From an uncultured Flavobacteriaceae bacterium (lineage in GTDB: Bacteria; Bacteroidota; Bacteroidia; Flavobacteriales; Flavobacteriaceae): a stretch of 64,000 nt of DNA. The DNA lies in contig CALFUL010000004.1 in assembly GCA_937929935.1 (NCBI GenBank), positions 310,001 to 374,000 on the forward strand. The letters are read 5' to 3'. The notes beneath the pieces were generated by a model. The model searched no databases, was not told the origin of the DNA, and saw only the letters and a program-made list of their open reading frames with translations. Below are positions 52,976 to 62,382 of the stretch, in pieces; position 1 is the stretch's first letter, and each line of letters begins with the position of its first letter. A program made the translations under genes and the position numbers.

Positions 52976-53173
52976 ATGAACACCGGACCCCTAAAATTGA
53001 AAATGATGAATGTATTTCACGGAATTATCGAAAACAGCGCTTTAAAAGGAATGCCTATGTGGGCTAAAGCAGTAAGTGTTACTTTACTTACTCTAATTGT
53101 TGGCGTTTTAATTTTTACAACTGTAATGTTAATGATTTACGGTCCTGACATGAATATTCGTTACGGATATTAA
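52976..53173 (+). CDS. Small single-pass membrane protein (65 residues)
   Basis: MNTGPLKLKMMNVFHGIIEN is followed by one long hydrophobic segment (AVSVTLLTLIVGVLIFTTVM) and a short polar tail. No family known. A strong terminator lies about 100 bp downstream, which supports a real transcript. Small membrane proteins of this shape are common in Flavobacteriia. Confidence 0.5.
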   Translation: MNTGPLKLKMMNVFHGIIENSALKGMPMWAKAVSVTLLTLIVGVLIFTTVMLMIYGPDMNIRYGY

Positions 53174-53270
53174 TGTTTCGCTTAAGCAAGCGATTCCTAC
53201 ACTAATACAACCACCAAAAATATTAGCTGTTCCAGTGCGCTATTGATTTAGTTTCGCATTGCCTGATAGC

Positions 53271-53311
53271 AAAAAAAGCCCTGCCTTTATCATGAAGGCA
53301 GGGTTTTTCTT
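53271..53311. terminator. Strong rho-independent terminator
   Basis: AAAGCCCTGCCTT and AAGGCAGGGTTTTT pair with a loop of about 7 nt; A-run before and T-run after make it bidirectional. Confidence 0.88.
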
Positions 53312-53317
53312 TTGCTC

Positions 53318-53510
53318 ATTAGATTATTGAATTTCTAGATTGTTGGATTGCTTGATTTCTAGATTGTTGGATAATTAGAATATTGGAAGTTTAATTACCT
53401 AATACTATTTACTTATGACTTTATACTCTTTACTTATAAACTCCTAAACTAATCAACTCATTACTCTTTTTACATTGTACCTAATACTTAGTACTGTTTA
53501 CTACTAAACT
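53318..53510. repeat. AT-rich low-complexity repeats
   Basis: GATTGTTGGATTGCTTGATT and TCTAGATTGTTGGAT recur around 53320-53390. Then come variants of CTAATACT and ACTAAACT up to 53510. No gene is present in 53174-53520. It looks like accumulated simple repeats between a terminator and the next gene. Confidence 0.55.
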
Positions 53511-53520
53511 CATTTCGCAT

Positions 53521-53865
53521 TTACCTAGCTATAAATTCAACCTTTAGACTGTCTCTATAAACGCCATAGTGTATGGTCAATTCTTTTACACCCCACTCTT
53601 TTGCCTTATCAACATCAGTTCCCATATAAATATCGATACGGTTAAGAAATCTACTATTCATTTTATCTCGTACTAAGAACACTTCGTCAAAACCTTCTAT
53701 TTTAACAGGTGTGTCATGTTTTAAGCCTAATGCGATTAAGTTTCTTGAAACCGCTATCGAAGGGGTATTTGTATCTAAAGAATCGCCCCAAGCCCCAATA
53801 AATGGATTACCTTGAGTTTGGGCTGGCACAGAGTTATAAGCAGTTGCTATAACTTCTAATGGCAT
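53521..53865 (-). CDS. 3D-domain protein, original lipoprotein start lost
   Basis: 114 residues as an open frame. It is a 3D (three-Asp) domain of the RlpA/MltA-like double-psi barrel: VIATAYNSVPAQTQGNPFIG, GALD-like SLDTNTPSIAVSRNL, LVRDKMNSRFLNRIDIYMG (catalytic-type Asp in RNRIDIYMG). Upstream in the same frame, ATG 53946 gives MKSSSVYLIVFGLLIASC, a perfect lipoprotein signal, then TGA at 53890-53892, then RSDDEYIWMPLEV. The gene was therefore a lipoprotein of about 141 residues that is now cut by one stop codon. Confidence 0.8.
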   Translation of the reverse strand: MPLEVIATAYNSVPAQTQGNPFIGAWGDSLDTNTPSIAVSRNLIALGLKHDTPVKIEGFDEVFLVRDKMNSRFLNRIDIYMGTDVDKAKEWGVKELTIHYGVYRDSLKVEFIAR

Positions 53866-54000
53866 CCAAATATACTCGTCATCGCTACGTCAACACGAAG
53901 CTATGAGAAGACCAAAAACTATTAAATACACGCTACTACTTTTCATTATTGATTACCTATATTCGTTTTTAAAAGTACAACATATAAAATTTCTGCTATT

Positions 54001-55347
54001 TTGAAACGCTTCAAACTATTCTTTTTTGCCCTCTTGATTATACTTGCAATCATTGGGTTTTTCAACTACCCAAAATTAAATATTATTTCTGGCTTCGCTT
54101 CAAAAAACCTAGCAAGTACTATGTATTTGTCTGAAAGATCGGCAGCCTCAATAATAGAAAATGATCATAATGTGCCGCTTATTAAACTGGCTGACGAAGC
54201 CTATGACGCAAAAAAATCTTTTGCGTTTGCTACTATTTTCGGATTGATGGAACGTGAAACTATTTGCCGAGACGGACTGGGTTGTGTGCTTATTAATGAT
54301 GATTATGACAAAACCAAGTCCTTATTAAAACCTAATAGAACGCGCATTGAAAATGATTTACCTTTTCCGTATGGAAATCAAGGTATTCAGGATACGCTGT
54401 TTAAAAACATTAATTATGAGCGGTTGAACGCTGCAATCGCCATGGCTTTTGAAGATAATGTCGTGCAAAAAACGAGAACCGTTGCTGTGCTTTATAAAGG
54501 ACATTTAGTTGGAGAACGCTATTTAGACGGCTTCACTGCTGATACTCCCATATTGGGTTGGTCTATGACCAAAAGTGTTTTAGCTACTTTGTACGGTATT
54601 CTTGAATACCAAGATAAAATTGGTGTTGCAACCTATGCTCCTTTTCCTGTGGATAAGAATCCGCCATTAACAACTAAAAACGGAATTACACTGAACCACT
54701 TGTTACGTATGCAAAGTGGTTTGGCTTGGGATGAGGACTATAAGTCTATTTCAGATGTAACAGAAATGCTGTTTTTAGATGCAGATATGACAGAAAAGCA
54801 AGCGGTACAAAAAGTAATTGCCGAACCAGGGGAAGTATGGAATTATTCTTCAGGAACTTCAAACATGTTATCGGGCATCTTGAGAGAGCAATTTAAAACA
54901 CATCAAGAATATTTAGATTTTCCGTATTCAGCATTAATCGATAAAATAGGAATGAACTCTATGCTCATAGAAACTGATATGGAAGGTAATTTTGTGGCTT
55001 CTTCTTACGGATGGGCCTCTACACGTGATTGGGCAAAATTCGGACAACTACATTTAAATAAAGGGAATTGGAATGGAGAACAACTTTTTGCTCCCCAATG
55101 GATTGATTACATTACCCGACCTACTGCCCTTTCTGATGGCACTTACGGCGCACATTGGTGGTTGAATTCTGAGGGAATATATCCTGATGTGCCAAAAGAC
55201 TTGTATTCTGCCAATGGCTATCAAGGGCAGTATGTGTTTGTGATTCCTTCAAAAGACCTAGTGGTTGTGCGTACCGGACTCGCTGAACCGCCTAATTTCA
55301 GGGCAAACGACTTCTTGAAAGAAGTTGTTTCTGCAGTAAAAAATTAG
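54001..55347 (+). CDS. Serine hydrolase (beta-lactamase class C/PBP4-like), membrane-anchored
   Basis: 448 residues. TTG start at 54001 with an N-terminal membrane segment (LFFFALLIILAIIGFFNY). The penicillin-binding fold has SxxK at Ser188-Lys191 (GWSMTKSVLATL), a YxN-type YSSGTSN and a later GAHWWLNSEG in place of the KTG loop. Such proteins act as D-aminopeptidases or esterases on the periplasmic face. Start choice: no ATG lies near, and the membrane helix begins at once. A strong terminator follows. Confidence 0.85.
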   Translation: MKRFKLFFFALLIILAIIGFFNYPKLNIISGFASKNLASTMYLSERSAASIIENDHNVPLIKLADEAYDAKKSFAFATIFGLMERETICRDGLGCVLINDDYDKTKSLLKPNRTRIENDLPFPYGNQGIQDTLFKNINYERLNAAIAMAFEDNVVQKTRTVAVLYKGHLVGERYLDGFTADTPILGWSMTKSVLATLYGILEYQDKIGVATYAPFPVDKNPPLTTKNGITLNHLLRMQSGLAWDEDYKSISDVTEMLFLDADMTEKQAVQKVIAEPGEVWNYSSGTSNMLSGILREQFKTHQEYLDFPYSALIDKIGMNSMLIETDMEGNFVASSYGWASTRDWAKFGQLHLNKGNWNGEQLFAPQWIDYITRPTALSDGTYGAHWWLNSEGIYPDVPKDLYSANGYQGQYVFVIPSKDLVVVRTGLAEPPNFRANDFLKEVVSAVKN

Positions 55348-55487
55348 GTTGATAACAAGAATTCACTAGTTCACCACAAAATCGGCTTATCTGACAACAA
55401 TAATTACCAAGAGGTCTTATATGGTGGTAAGTTTACACTGTAATTAATAACGAAATAAAATTTTTCATTTTCATATAGTGTTCTCAT

Positions 55488-55522
55488 AAAAGGGCTTGGT
55501 TTCAAAACCAAGCCCTTTTTAG
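55488..55522 (+). terminator. Strong rho-independent terminator
   Basis: AAAAGGGCTTGGTTT and AAACCAAGCCCTTTTT form a near-perfect stem of 15 bp with a 2-nt loop, 140 bp after the serine-hydrolase stop. Confidence 0.9.
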
Positions 55523-55579
55523 ATTATAAAGCCCCTCTAGCCACCAAAGGGCGAATTTTAAGACTAAATCTCATTTAGA

Positions 55580-55622
55580 TGTCAGTTCGAGTGAAATTCT
55601 AAAGAATTTTGTATCGAGAACT
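55580..55622. repeat. REP-like palindromic element
   Basis: AGTTCGAGTGAAATTCTAA and AGAATTTTGTATCGAGAACT form an imperfect palindrome, a kind of dispersed intergenic element common in Flavobacteriaceae (AGTTCGAG...CTCGAACT). The surrounding 55523-55839 has no gene; only this element and AT-rich DNA were seen. Confidence 0.5.
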
Positions 55623-55839
55623 TATCCAACTAGGCTTAGAAACTATTCCTAATTGATTGCAGAAAATCAAACTAACATCTAAAGTGAATAAGACTCCAGA
55701 TAACCAGAAGTGCATTTATCGTTTAAAAAGTGATATTCTTATCAAAATCTTTTTGTAACGTCATAGAAATCGAACTGACAATCAATTGAAATTTACCACT
55801 TCTTTTGAGCCAAAGAGTTCCCCTTTGGGGGTCAGGGGG

Positions 55840-56682
55840 CTACGGTATCCATTTATCTTTACCAAAGTCTGGCTTTCTTTTTTCAAGAAAAGCATTTCTA
55901 CCTTCTTTAGCTTCATCAGTGCCATACGCTAGCCGTGTCGCTTCGCCGGCAAAGACTTGCTGCCCTACCATACCATCATCAGTTAAATTCATAGCGAATT
56001 TTAGCATTTTAATAGACGTTGGCGATTTCTCTAATACTTCTTGTGCCCATTGATAAGCAGTTGCTTCTAATTCTTCATGAGGTACAACAGCATTGACCAT
56101 ACCCATTTCATAAGCTTCTTGAGCAGAATAGTTTCTTCCTAAGAAAAAGATTTCACGGGCTTTCTTTTGTCCCACCATTTTTGCCAGATAAGCAGAACCA
56201 TAACCTCCATCAAAACTCGTAACATCGGCATCAGTTTGTTTGAAAATTGCATGTTCTTTGCTAGCCAAGGTCATATCACATACTACGTGTAAACTATGAC
56301 CGCCACCAACTGCCCAACCTGGTACCACTGCGATAACCGCTTTTGGCATAAAGCGAATTTGGCGTTGCACTTCTAATATATTTAAACGATGCATACCGTC
56401 TTCACCAACATAACCTTGCTCTCCCCTCGCCTTTTGATCACCGCCACTGCAGAATGAATAAATACCATCTTTAGTTGAAGGACCTTCAGCTGATAATAAT
56501 ACCACCCCAATTGAAGTGTCTTCTTGCGCATCATAAAAGGCTTTATACAATTCGCTTGTAGTTTTAGGTCTGAACGCATTACGTACGTTAGGTCTATTAA
56601 AAGCGATACGGGCTACGCCATCACTTTTTTGATAGGTAATATCTTCAAACGCTATAGCTGTTTTCCAGTTGGGTGATTTCAT
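55840..56682 (-). CDS. menB: 1,4-dihydroxy-2-naphthoyl-CoA synthase
   Basis: 280 residues, crotonase fold. EDITYQKSDGVARIAFNRPN, FCSGGDQKARGE (oxyanion loop), VPGWAVGGGHSLHVVCDMTL, and TDADVTSFDGGYGSAYLAKM (the MenB-specific DGGYGS) are clear. It closes the naphthoate ring in menaquinone synthesis. It stands alone here, without other men genes. The product is exceptionally well conserved. Confidence 0.95.
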   Translation of the reverse strand: MKSPNWKTAIAFEDITYQKSDGVARIAFNRPNVRNAFRPKTTSELYKAFYDAQEDTSIGVVLLSAEGPSTKDGIYSFCSGGDQKARGEQGYVGEDGMHRLNILEVQRQIRFMPKAVIAVVPGWAVGGGHSLHVVCDMTLASKEHAIFKQTDADVTSFDGGYGSAYLAKMVGQKKAREIFFLGRNYSAQEAYEMGMVNAVVPHEELEATAYQWAQEVLEKSPTSIKMLKFAMNLTDDGMVGQQVFAGEATRLAYGTDEAKEGRNAFLEKRKPDFGKDKWIP

Positions 56683-56850
56683 GGTTATTATTTATGATGC
56701 AAAGATAAAGGTTCTTGTTAAAGAGAATATGTAATCATAAGGGATATACTGTATTGACTGAGTATTATAATTGTACGAATTTTCAACTAACTTCATTATC
56801 TTTCGCAAGAAGAAATTAAATCTTTATTCTATCTTCAGTAAATTATAGTT

Positions 56851-57867
56851 ATGGGTAAAAAAGCTAAGACTAGTTTTAAGCATGTTTCAAAACTTTCAAT
56901 CCTAAAACTAAGTGGTTTTCAACCAAAATTTTGCGATATTGAAACTGCTAAAAAACATAACTATTGTGTTATCAAAGGTGTTGCTGTCACGGGAGATGCG
57001 CCCAAAGATATTATTAGATATTATGAGTACGGAAATTCAAAAAAAGATAAAACAAAATCATGGCCCATTTACATTGCTAAGCTCGGGCATAAGTATTATC
57101 CTTTGGAATCAATAACTGAACAATTGATTTCTGATATAGGAAAATGGTATGGTTTTAACCTTGCTGAATCCAAAATTTGTTTAATCGGAGGGCAAATAAG
57201 ATTCCTTTCACAATATTTTTTAAAAGAGCATACTGATGAACTTTATCATGGAGCCGACATGTACGCTGGTTATTTAAGTGACAAACAATTTGTTGATGAT
57301 ATTGAATTAAAAAGAATGACACAAGATTTCTTTACTATCTCATTTACAAGGGAAGTACTTACTCATTTCTTCGAAGATTCATTTAATGAAATTTTCAAAT
57401 CATTTATGCTAATGTTATTTTTTGATGCATTGACAGGAAATAATGACAGACATATGTATAATTGGGGTATTATAAGAGATGTTTTTGGACAAAAAACAGC
57501 TGATTTTTCACCAATATATGATTCGGCACGGGGTTTGTTATGGAATGAAACTGAAAAAAAGATTGTAGAAATTTTGACAACTAAAAATAGAAAAGCGGAA
57601 TTCATAAAAAAATATTGTAATAACAGTCGTCCTAAAATTGGAATCGAAAATAAAAAAAGTGTTAATCATTTTGAATTAATTAGCTCGTACGATACTTACT
57701 ATAAAAATACTAAGTTTATAGAAGATCTTTTTCAGGAGAACAAAATTGATTATGTTATTAAAAAGTTAAATGAAAAATATAAGACTTTAATTAGTAAAGA
57801 AAGGCGTTTATTGATAACTGATATACTTAAATATAGATTTAAGGAATTAAAAAAAATTGTAACTTAG
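56851..57867 (+). CDS. HipT-like kinase: HipA kinase domain without N-terminal subdomain
   Basis: 338 residues. Instead of the usual HipA N-terminal domain it starts with a short helical lead. Kinase features: Lys77 in YIAKLG, catalytic Asp199 in TGNNDRHMYNWGI and metal-binding Asp224 in IYDSARG. The lost part (the HipA N-domain) seems to be encoded separately by the next gene, 7 bp downstream. This is the organisation of HipBST-type systems but with kinase first and no HipB in sight. The kinase is likely active on a tRNA synthetase or similar target; inference. Confidence 0.78.
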   Translation: MGKKAKTSFKHVSKLSILKLSGFQPKFCDIETAKKHNYCVIKGVAVTGDAPKDIIRYYEYGNSKKDKTKSWPIYIAKLGHKYYPLESITEQLISDIGKWYGFNLAESKICLIGGQIRFLSQYFLKEHTDELYHGADMYAGYLSDKQFVDDIELKRMTQDFFTISFTREVLTHFFEDSFNEIFKSFMLMLFFDALTGNNDRHMYNWGIIRDVFGQKTADFSPIYDSARGLLWNETEKKIVEILTTKNRKAEFIKKYCNNSRPKIGIENKKSVNHFELISSYDTYYKNTKFIEDLFQENKIDYVIKKLNEKYKTLISKERRLLITDILKYRFKELKKIVT

Positions 57868-57874
57868 GTAATTG

Positions 57875-58285
57875 ATGAAAGAAAAACTAAAAATACTATT
57901 AAAGAAGTTGACGCCATGGTCTGAAGATGCTGATTTTTTAGGTGAATTTGATTCTGAAAACCAAGAAGGAAAGTTCGAGCTACTCTTTAATGAGAAACTT
58001 ATAGGCACCTTAGAATTTAAACATAAGAAATGGATATTTGAATATTCAGATATTTTTAAAAAAGAGCAATTCGTACTTCCGCTAATTGATTTTCCCGATA
58101 TAGATAAAAAATATGAGTTCGACGATTTAATGCCTTTTTTTGCTTCACGAATTCCCAATTTGAATCAACCCTATCATGAAATGAAATTAGAAAAGCAAGA
58201 TGGGGATAAAACAAATTTGGTTTCTCTTCTAAAAATTTTCGGAGAGAAATCGATAAATAATCCATTTAAATTGAAGTATTTATAG
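57875..58285 (+). CDS. HipS-like protein: stand-alone HipA N-terminal domain
   Basis: 136 residues from the ATG at 57875 (a TTG stands directly before it). The pattern KFELLFNEKLIGTLEFKHKK, followed by FVLPLIDFPDID and the signature KYEFDDLMPFFASRIPN, is that of the HipA N-terminal subdomain, where the last block often reads FFxGLLPEG. The tail SLLKIFGEKSINNPFKLKY also fits. It should bind and control the kinase encoded just upstream. No other domain is present. Confidence 0.65.
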   Translation: MKEKLKILLKKLTPWSEDADFLGEFDSENQEGKFELLFNEKLIGTLEFKHKKWIFEYSDIFKKEQFVLPLIDFPDIDKKYEFDDLMPFFASRIPNLNQPYHEMKLEKQDGDKTNLVSLLKIFGEKSINNPFKLKYL

Positions 58286-58456
58286 GGCCTCCAAAAATCA
58301 AAACACTAAATATTCTTGAGTTATTATAATTTTCAATTACTTTAAAAAGTAAACGACTTGTCTCCTCCTGAATTCACATAATAGAAAAGTTAAGATTCAT
58401 AATCCAACAAAATTGGAATTGCATTTTATAACAGGAATCCTCAAGTGTTTTTTAAG

Positions 58457-59701
58457 TTATTTATATTTTGAATTCTTCTCCTCAATCCATTTTGACATAT
58501 ACTTAGAGGCCTGCATTGACTGATGTTGTAAAAGGCTACCCGTAAAATTCTGAAGTCTGTGTTTGTCAAGATTTGAGCTAACTGATTCTGTTTTTTGATT
58601 CAATTGATTTTGCCAATCATCTTTATTATAATGCGTGTTGATAATTTTAATTCCGTTTTGCTGAGCTTGCCGCCATGTACTTTCTTCTTGATAGAGGTGA
58701 ACAGCAGCATCGGCGAATTCTTGAGCATTGTCAGCTATAACGCCACACCAGTTGATCTCGTCATGCATGCCCTCTGCTCCTATTTTTGTAGTAACGCTTG
58801 GTGTGCCATTTTGCATGGCTGTGATGAGTTTTCCTTTGAGTCCCGCACCAAATCGCAGTGGCGCTAAGTTAACTCTAGCCTTCTGCATTACATGGTGTGC
58901 GTCTGGTGCCCAGCCATGAATCAAGAATCCTTCTTTTGTGTTGTGCATTTGTTCAATATGATTAGGCAAATAAGCGCCGTAAATATTCAAATTTGCTTTG
59001 GGTAGGCTTTTTTTAATGAGTGGCCATATCTCTTTCTTTAGCCAAACTAATGCATCAACATTTGGTGCATGCATCCCGTTGCCAATGCAGATGAAATCTT
59101 GACGATTTACGAAGGATTTCCATGATTTACTTTCATCCGTAGAAATAGTATCTAAAAGAAAGGGTAAATGCATTATTAGTGAGCTGTCAATGCTAATTAT
59201 ATTCTTCAATAAATACATTTCATAAGAAGATATAACTAATGTTATATCAGATTTATAGATGCCTGCCAATTCTCTTTTAGTTGTTTCGTTTTTAAGCCAT
59301 TCATCAGTAGCAAAAGAAATGTTATTTTTAAAACATTTTTCTCTTGTTAAACGCAAAGAATGCAGATCTTCAGTATCTAAGATGCGTAGTGCTTTTGAAG
59401 CAAATTCAGCCACCCGCCAACCAAACTGTTCTTCGGTTATAAAGCGATCAAACAGAACAACATCAGGATTCAAACCAGACACAAAATCATCAAAACTTGA
59501 ATGATTTAGTTGAATAGCTACCTTTTTAATTTGAAGTTCTGAAAGCGCTAATGAATGTTTAGATTCTGCAGCTGTACTCGCAATGGTTATGTGATAATTT
59601 TGCTTTTGAAAGCATTGAATGAGTTGTAAGATGCGACTTCCTGCCGCCGTAGTGGTCGGCTCAGGCCAAACTTGAGCAATGATTAAGAGCTTCTTTTGCA
59701 T
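58457..59701 (-). CDS. Glycosyltransferase, GT4-like
   Basis: 414 residues from the ATG at 59701 (MQKKLLIIAQVWPEPTTTAA); the longer open frame reaching 59812 overlaps the next gene and carries a non-protein-like lead. C-terminal Rossmann half: FICIGNGMHAPNVDALVWLK, NLNIYGAYLPNHIEQM, and the nucleotide-sugar site RVNLAPLRFGAGLKGKLITA, QNGTPSVTTKIGAEGM. Transfers a sugar to a cell-surface glycan. Alone, without neighbours of a sugar cluster. Confidence 0.85.
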   Translation of the reverse strand: MQKKLLIIAQVWPEPTTTAAGSRILQLIQCFQKQNYHITIASTAAESKHSLALSELQIKKVAIQLNHSSFDDFVSGLNPDVVLFDRFITEEQFGWRVAEFASKALRILDTEDLHSLRLTREKCFKNNISFATDEWLKNETTKRELAGIYKSDITLVISSYEMYLLKNIISIDSSLIMHLPFLLDTISTDESKSWKSFVNRQDFICIGNGMHAPNVDALVWLKKEIWPLIKKSLPKANLNIYGAYLPNHIEQMHNTKEGFLIHGWAPDAHHVMQKARVNLAPLRFGAGLKGKLITAMQNGTPSVTTKIGAEGMHDEINWCGVIADNAQEFADAAVHLYQEESTWRQAQQNGIKIINTHYNKDDWQNQLNQKTESVSSNLDKHRLQNFTGSLLQHQSMQASKYMSKWIEEKNSKYK

Positions 59702-59747
59702 TACGTATAAAGTTTGCGGCACAGCATTTTTATAGCTCAAACAAATG

Positions 59748-61259
59748 CTACATTTTGGCAGCAAATTTCTGAGAAATACTTGAGCGCAATTTACGTTCAT
59801 AGTCTTCTTCAAGCCATTCTTTGTAGTTCTTAGTATTGTTCATGATGCAATATGAATATTGTTTGACACGAAACTGTATTTCGTCTTTCAACTTTTTAGC
59901 CAAAATACGAGCATCAAAAACATCTTCAGCATTTTCAACACAAATGTTCGCATGCTGTTCTATACTGCGTTCTAATACGGTTTTAGACTTTAAGCCTTGA
60001 GCAAATATCTTCTTATATTCTTCTTTAACATTGAACTCGATAGTTTCAGACTTAGAAAATTCTTGACGTAAGGCATCAGGCATTTCATAAATAAATTCAC
60101 GCTCAATATCTTCATCATTTTTGATGTTCTCAAGGTAAAAATCAGGAAAATGAAAAATTTCTTGCCAATCAATAGGTGCACTCCACATACCAAAGCGAGC
60201 CACATTGTTTCCTAAATCTATAACAGAGAATTCACTTTTCTTGGGCAATACCCTTGACCCCCTACCAATCATTTGAAAGTATAGTGTCAATGAGCGTGTA
60301 GCCCTATTAAGCATAATGGTTTCAACGGTAGGCTCATCAAAACCTGTGGTTAAAATACTAACTGATGTTAGAATGGCATCTGGTGTATTTGAAAACCAAT
60401 CTAAAATTTCACGCCTTTCTGTGGCGTTATTTTTATTATCTAAATGACGTACATTATAACCAGCCTTTTTAAAGGTTTCATACACATAAAGTGATGTGTT
60501 GATTCCGTTATTAAAAATCAAGGTTTTTGTGCCTTTGGCAACCTCATTATAGGCAGTTAATAACTTACCTAACATACTTTGATTGCCGTAAAGTTCATCA
60601 GACGACTTAACGGTATAATCGCCACTAATGCCTAATTTTAGGCTTTGTAGACTCACATCATAATTATACATATTCGCCTTGGCTAAAAACTTTTTCTTAA
60701 TCAAAGCTTCAATTGACTGACCAATAATCAACTTTTGATAGTTGTCTTTCATTGGTAGTTTTATATTTGAACTTAAGGGTGTTGCTGTAACCCCCAATAT
60801 GACTGAGTGTTCAAAATATTTGAATAATTTTCTAAAAGAATTATAGTGTGCTTCATCAATAATAACAAGACCTATATTATTGATTTCAACTTTTTCTTCT
60901 TGCAGCCTATTGTTCAAGGTTTCAACCATGGCCACAAAGCACATGAATTCATCTTGATCTTTTAATTCTTTAACTTCGCTATTGATAATCTTGTTCTTAA
61001 CCCCAAAACCAGTAAGCATTTTAGAGGTTTGCACACTTAACTCAATGCGATGGGTTAGCACCACTACTTTCTTTTGATTTTTTTCAATATAGCGTTTAGC
61101 AATCTCAGAAAACACAACCGTTTTACCACCACCAGTTGGCAATTGGTATAAAATATTAGCAGCTTCATCTGATTCTTCAAGACATTTGAAGATGGTATTT
61201 AAATCTTCTAATTGATAATCGTAAAGTTTCTTTTCAATTTTGTCTTTTTGTAACTCCAA
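59748..61259 (-). CDS. Superfamily 2 DEAH-box DNA helicase
   Basis: 503 residues. Domain 1: LYQLPTGGGKTVVFSEIAKR (Walker A), LTHRIELSVQTSK, VIIDEAHYNSF (DEAH), VTATPLSS (motif III). Domain 2: TLIFNNGINTSLYVYETFKK, AILTSVSILTTGFDEP and FQMIGRGSRVLPKK. It has the layout of type III restriction/UvrB-like translocases common in Flavobacteriia, with an unassigned C-terminal helical region. Role in DNA repair or defence is open. Confidence 0.85.
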   Translation of the reverse strand: MELQKDKIEKKLYDYQLEDLNTIFKCLEESDEAANILYQLPTGGGKTVVFSEIAKRYIEKNQKKVVVLTHRIELSVQTSKMLTGFGVKNKIINSEVKELKDQDEFMCFVAMVETLNNRLQEEKVEINNIGLVIIDEAHYNSFRKLFKYFEHSVILGVTATPLSSNIKLPMKDNYQKLIIGQSIEALIKKKFLAKANMYNYDVSLQSLKLGISGDYTVKSSDELYGNQSMLGKLLTAYNEVAKGTKTLIFNNGINTSLYVYETFKKAGYNVRHLDNKNNATERREILDWFSNTPDAILTSVSILTTGFDEPTVETIMLNRATRSLTLYFQMIGRGSRVLPKKSEFSVIDLGNNVARFGMWSAPIDWQEIFHFPDFYLENIKNDEDIEREFIYEMPDALRQEFSKSETIEFNVKEEYKKIFAQGLKSKTVLERSIEQHANICVENAEDVFDARILAKKLKDEIQFRVKQYSYCIMNNTKNYKEWLEEDYERKLRSSISQKFAAKM

Positions 61260-61365
61260 ATCTTAGCTATTAATTAAAAATCAAAATCTTATTTATCGCA
61301 ATCTTGCAAAACTACTAGATTTTTACGCTTACAAAAAATTCTAACTGATAAATCTGTGATAAGTT

Positions 61366-62295
61366 TTAATAGCCACTTTTGAATGACACTAAATGCAGTA
61401 ATTCTTTGCCCGCTTTCATGCGTTTATAATTTTCTAAAATTTGAGGCACAACAGATTGTGTATCAGAGACACTAGCACAATGCGGCGTAATATGTATTTT
61501 TTTATGTTGCCAAAAAGGATGGTTCTCGGGCAGGGGCTCTTCATGAAACACATCAAGACAAGCCCCAGAAACATGCCCTTTATCAATCATTTTGATCAAA
61601 TCTTCATCAACCAAATGGCCACCACGTGCCACATTTATAACATAGGCACCCATAGGTAGTTTTTCGAACAGCGTAGTGTTCAATATGCCTTTGGTTTTAG
61701 GCGTTAATGGCAGTAAACAAATTACTATTTCTGAAGTTGCTAAAAAAGCATCTAACTCAAGCGGCCCCGCGAAGCTATTCACTTGAGGTAAAACTTTTTT
61801 TGTATTAGACCAGCCCTGGGTTTTAAAACCAAAGCGCACTAAATCTTTTGCTAACGCCTGGCCTAAAGTTCCTAATCCTAAAATACCCACTTTAAAATCA
61901 GTAATACGACGATACCCGGTGGGATTCCATTGCGAATTAATTTGATTGATCTTATGACTATTAAAATTTTTTAAATACGAAAAAATAGCGCCGATAACAT
62001 ATTCAGACATATCACTAGCGAGCATATCATCAACCACCCGTGTAATTGGAATATCTTTAGGAAAGTCAGGATCTTCAAAAATAAAGTCAACCCCTGCCCC
62101 ACCAGAAGCAATATATTTTAAGTTTTTGTACGGTTTTAGACTCCCTTTTGGGTGTTTCCAAACCATGGCTACTTCAATTTCATCAACAGGATGGTCTTCT
62201 AAATAGCTGTATATTTTTATATCAGAATTAGCCGTACTTAAAGCATTTTTCCAGAGATCTATTTTCTCATCTTGACGAATAATTACAATGCTCAT
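61366..62295 (-). CDS. Glyoxylate/hydroxypyruvate reductase A-type dehydrogenase
   Basis: 309 residues. NAD-binding motif GILGLGTLGQALAKDLVRFG, the conserved Arg-loop VINVARGGHLVDED, and catalytic His in ITPHCASVSD are in order for D-2-hydroxyacid dehydrogenases of the GhrA group. Reduces glyoxylate or hydroxypyruvate. Single gene. The start codon (62295) is followed directly by the fold. Confidence 0.88.
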   Translation of the reverse strand: MSIVIIRQDEKIDLWKNALSTANSDIKIYSYLEDHPVDEIEVAMVWKHPKGSLKPYKNLKYIASGGAGVDFIFEDPDFPKDIPITRVVDDMLASDMSEYVIGAIFSYLKNFNSHKINQINSQWNPTGYRRITDFKVGILGLGTLGQALAKDLVRFGFKTQGWSNTKKVLPQVNSFAGPLELDAFLATSEIVICLLPLTPKTKGILNTTLFEKLPMGAYVINVARGGHLVDEDLIKMIDKGHVSGACLDVFHEEPLPENHPFWQHKKIHITPHCASVSDTQSVVPQILENYKRMKAGKELLHLVSFKSGY

Positions 62296-62382
62296 GGGTT
62301 ATGGGTTTCGAGTTTCAGGTTACAGTTAAAATTTCATCTACATTTAATACTTAGCATTCAAAATTTAAAACTTAATACCAAC

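Noticed and set aside
33275-53946. Alternative genetic code or selenocysteine at the in-frame TGA codons
   Set aside because: TGA ends several ordinary genes in the window, no selenocysteine element was seen, and Bacteroidota of this kind use the standard code.
58457-59812. Long start (59812) for the glycosyltransferase
   Set aside because: It would overlap the helicase gene by 65 bp and adds a Cys/Asn-rich lead; the fold begins at the ATG at 59701.
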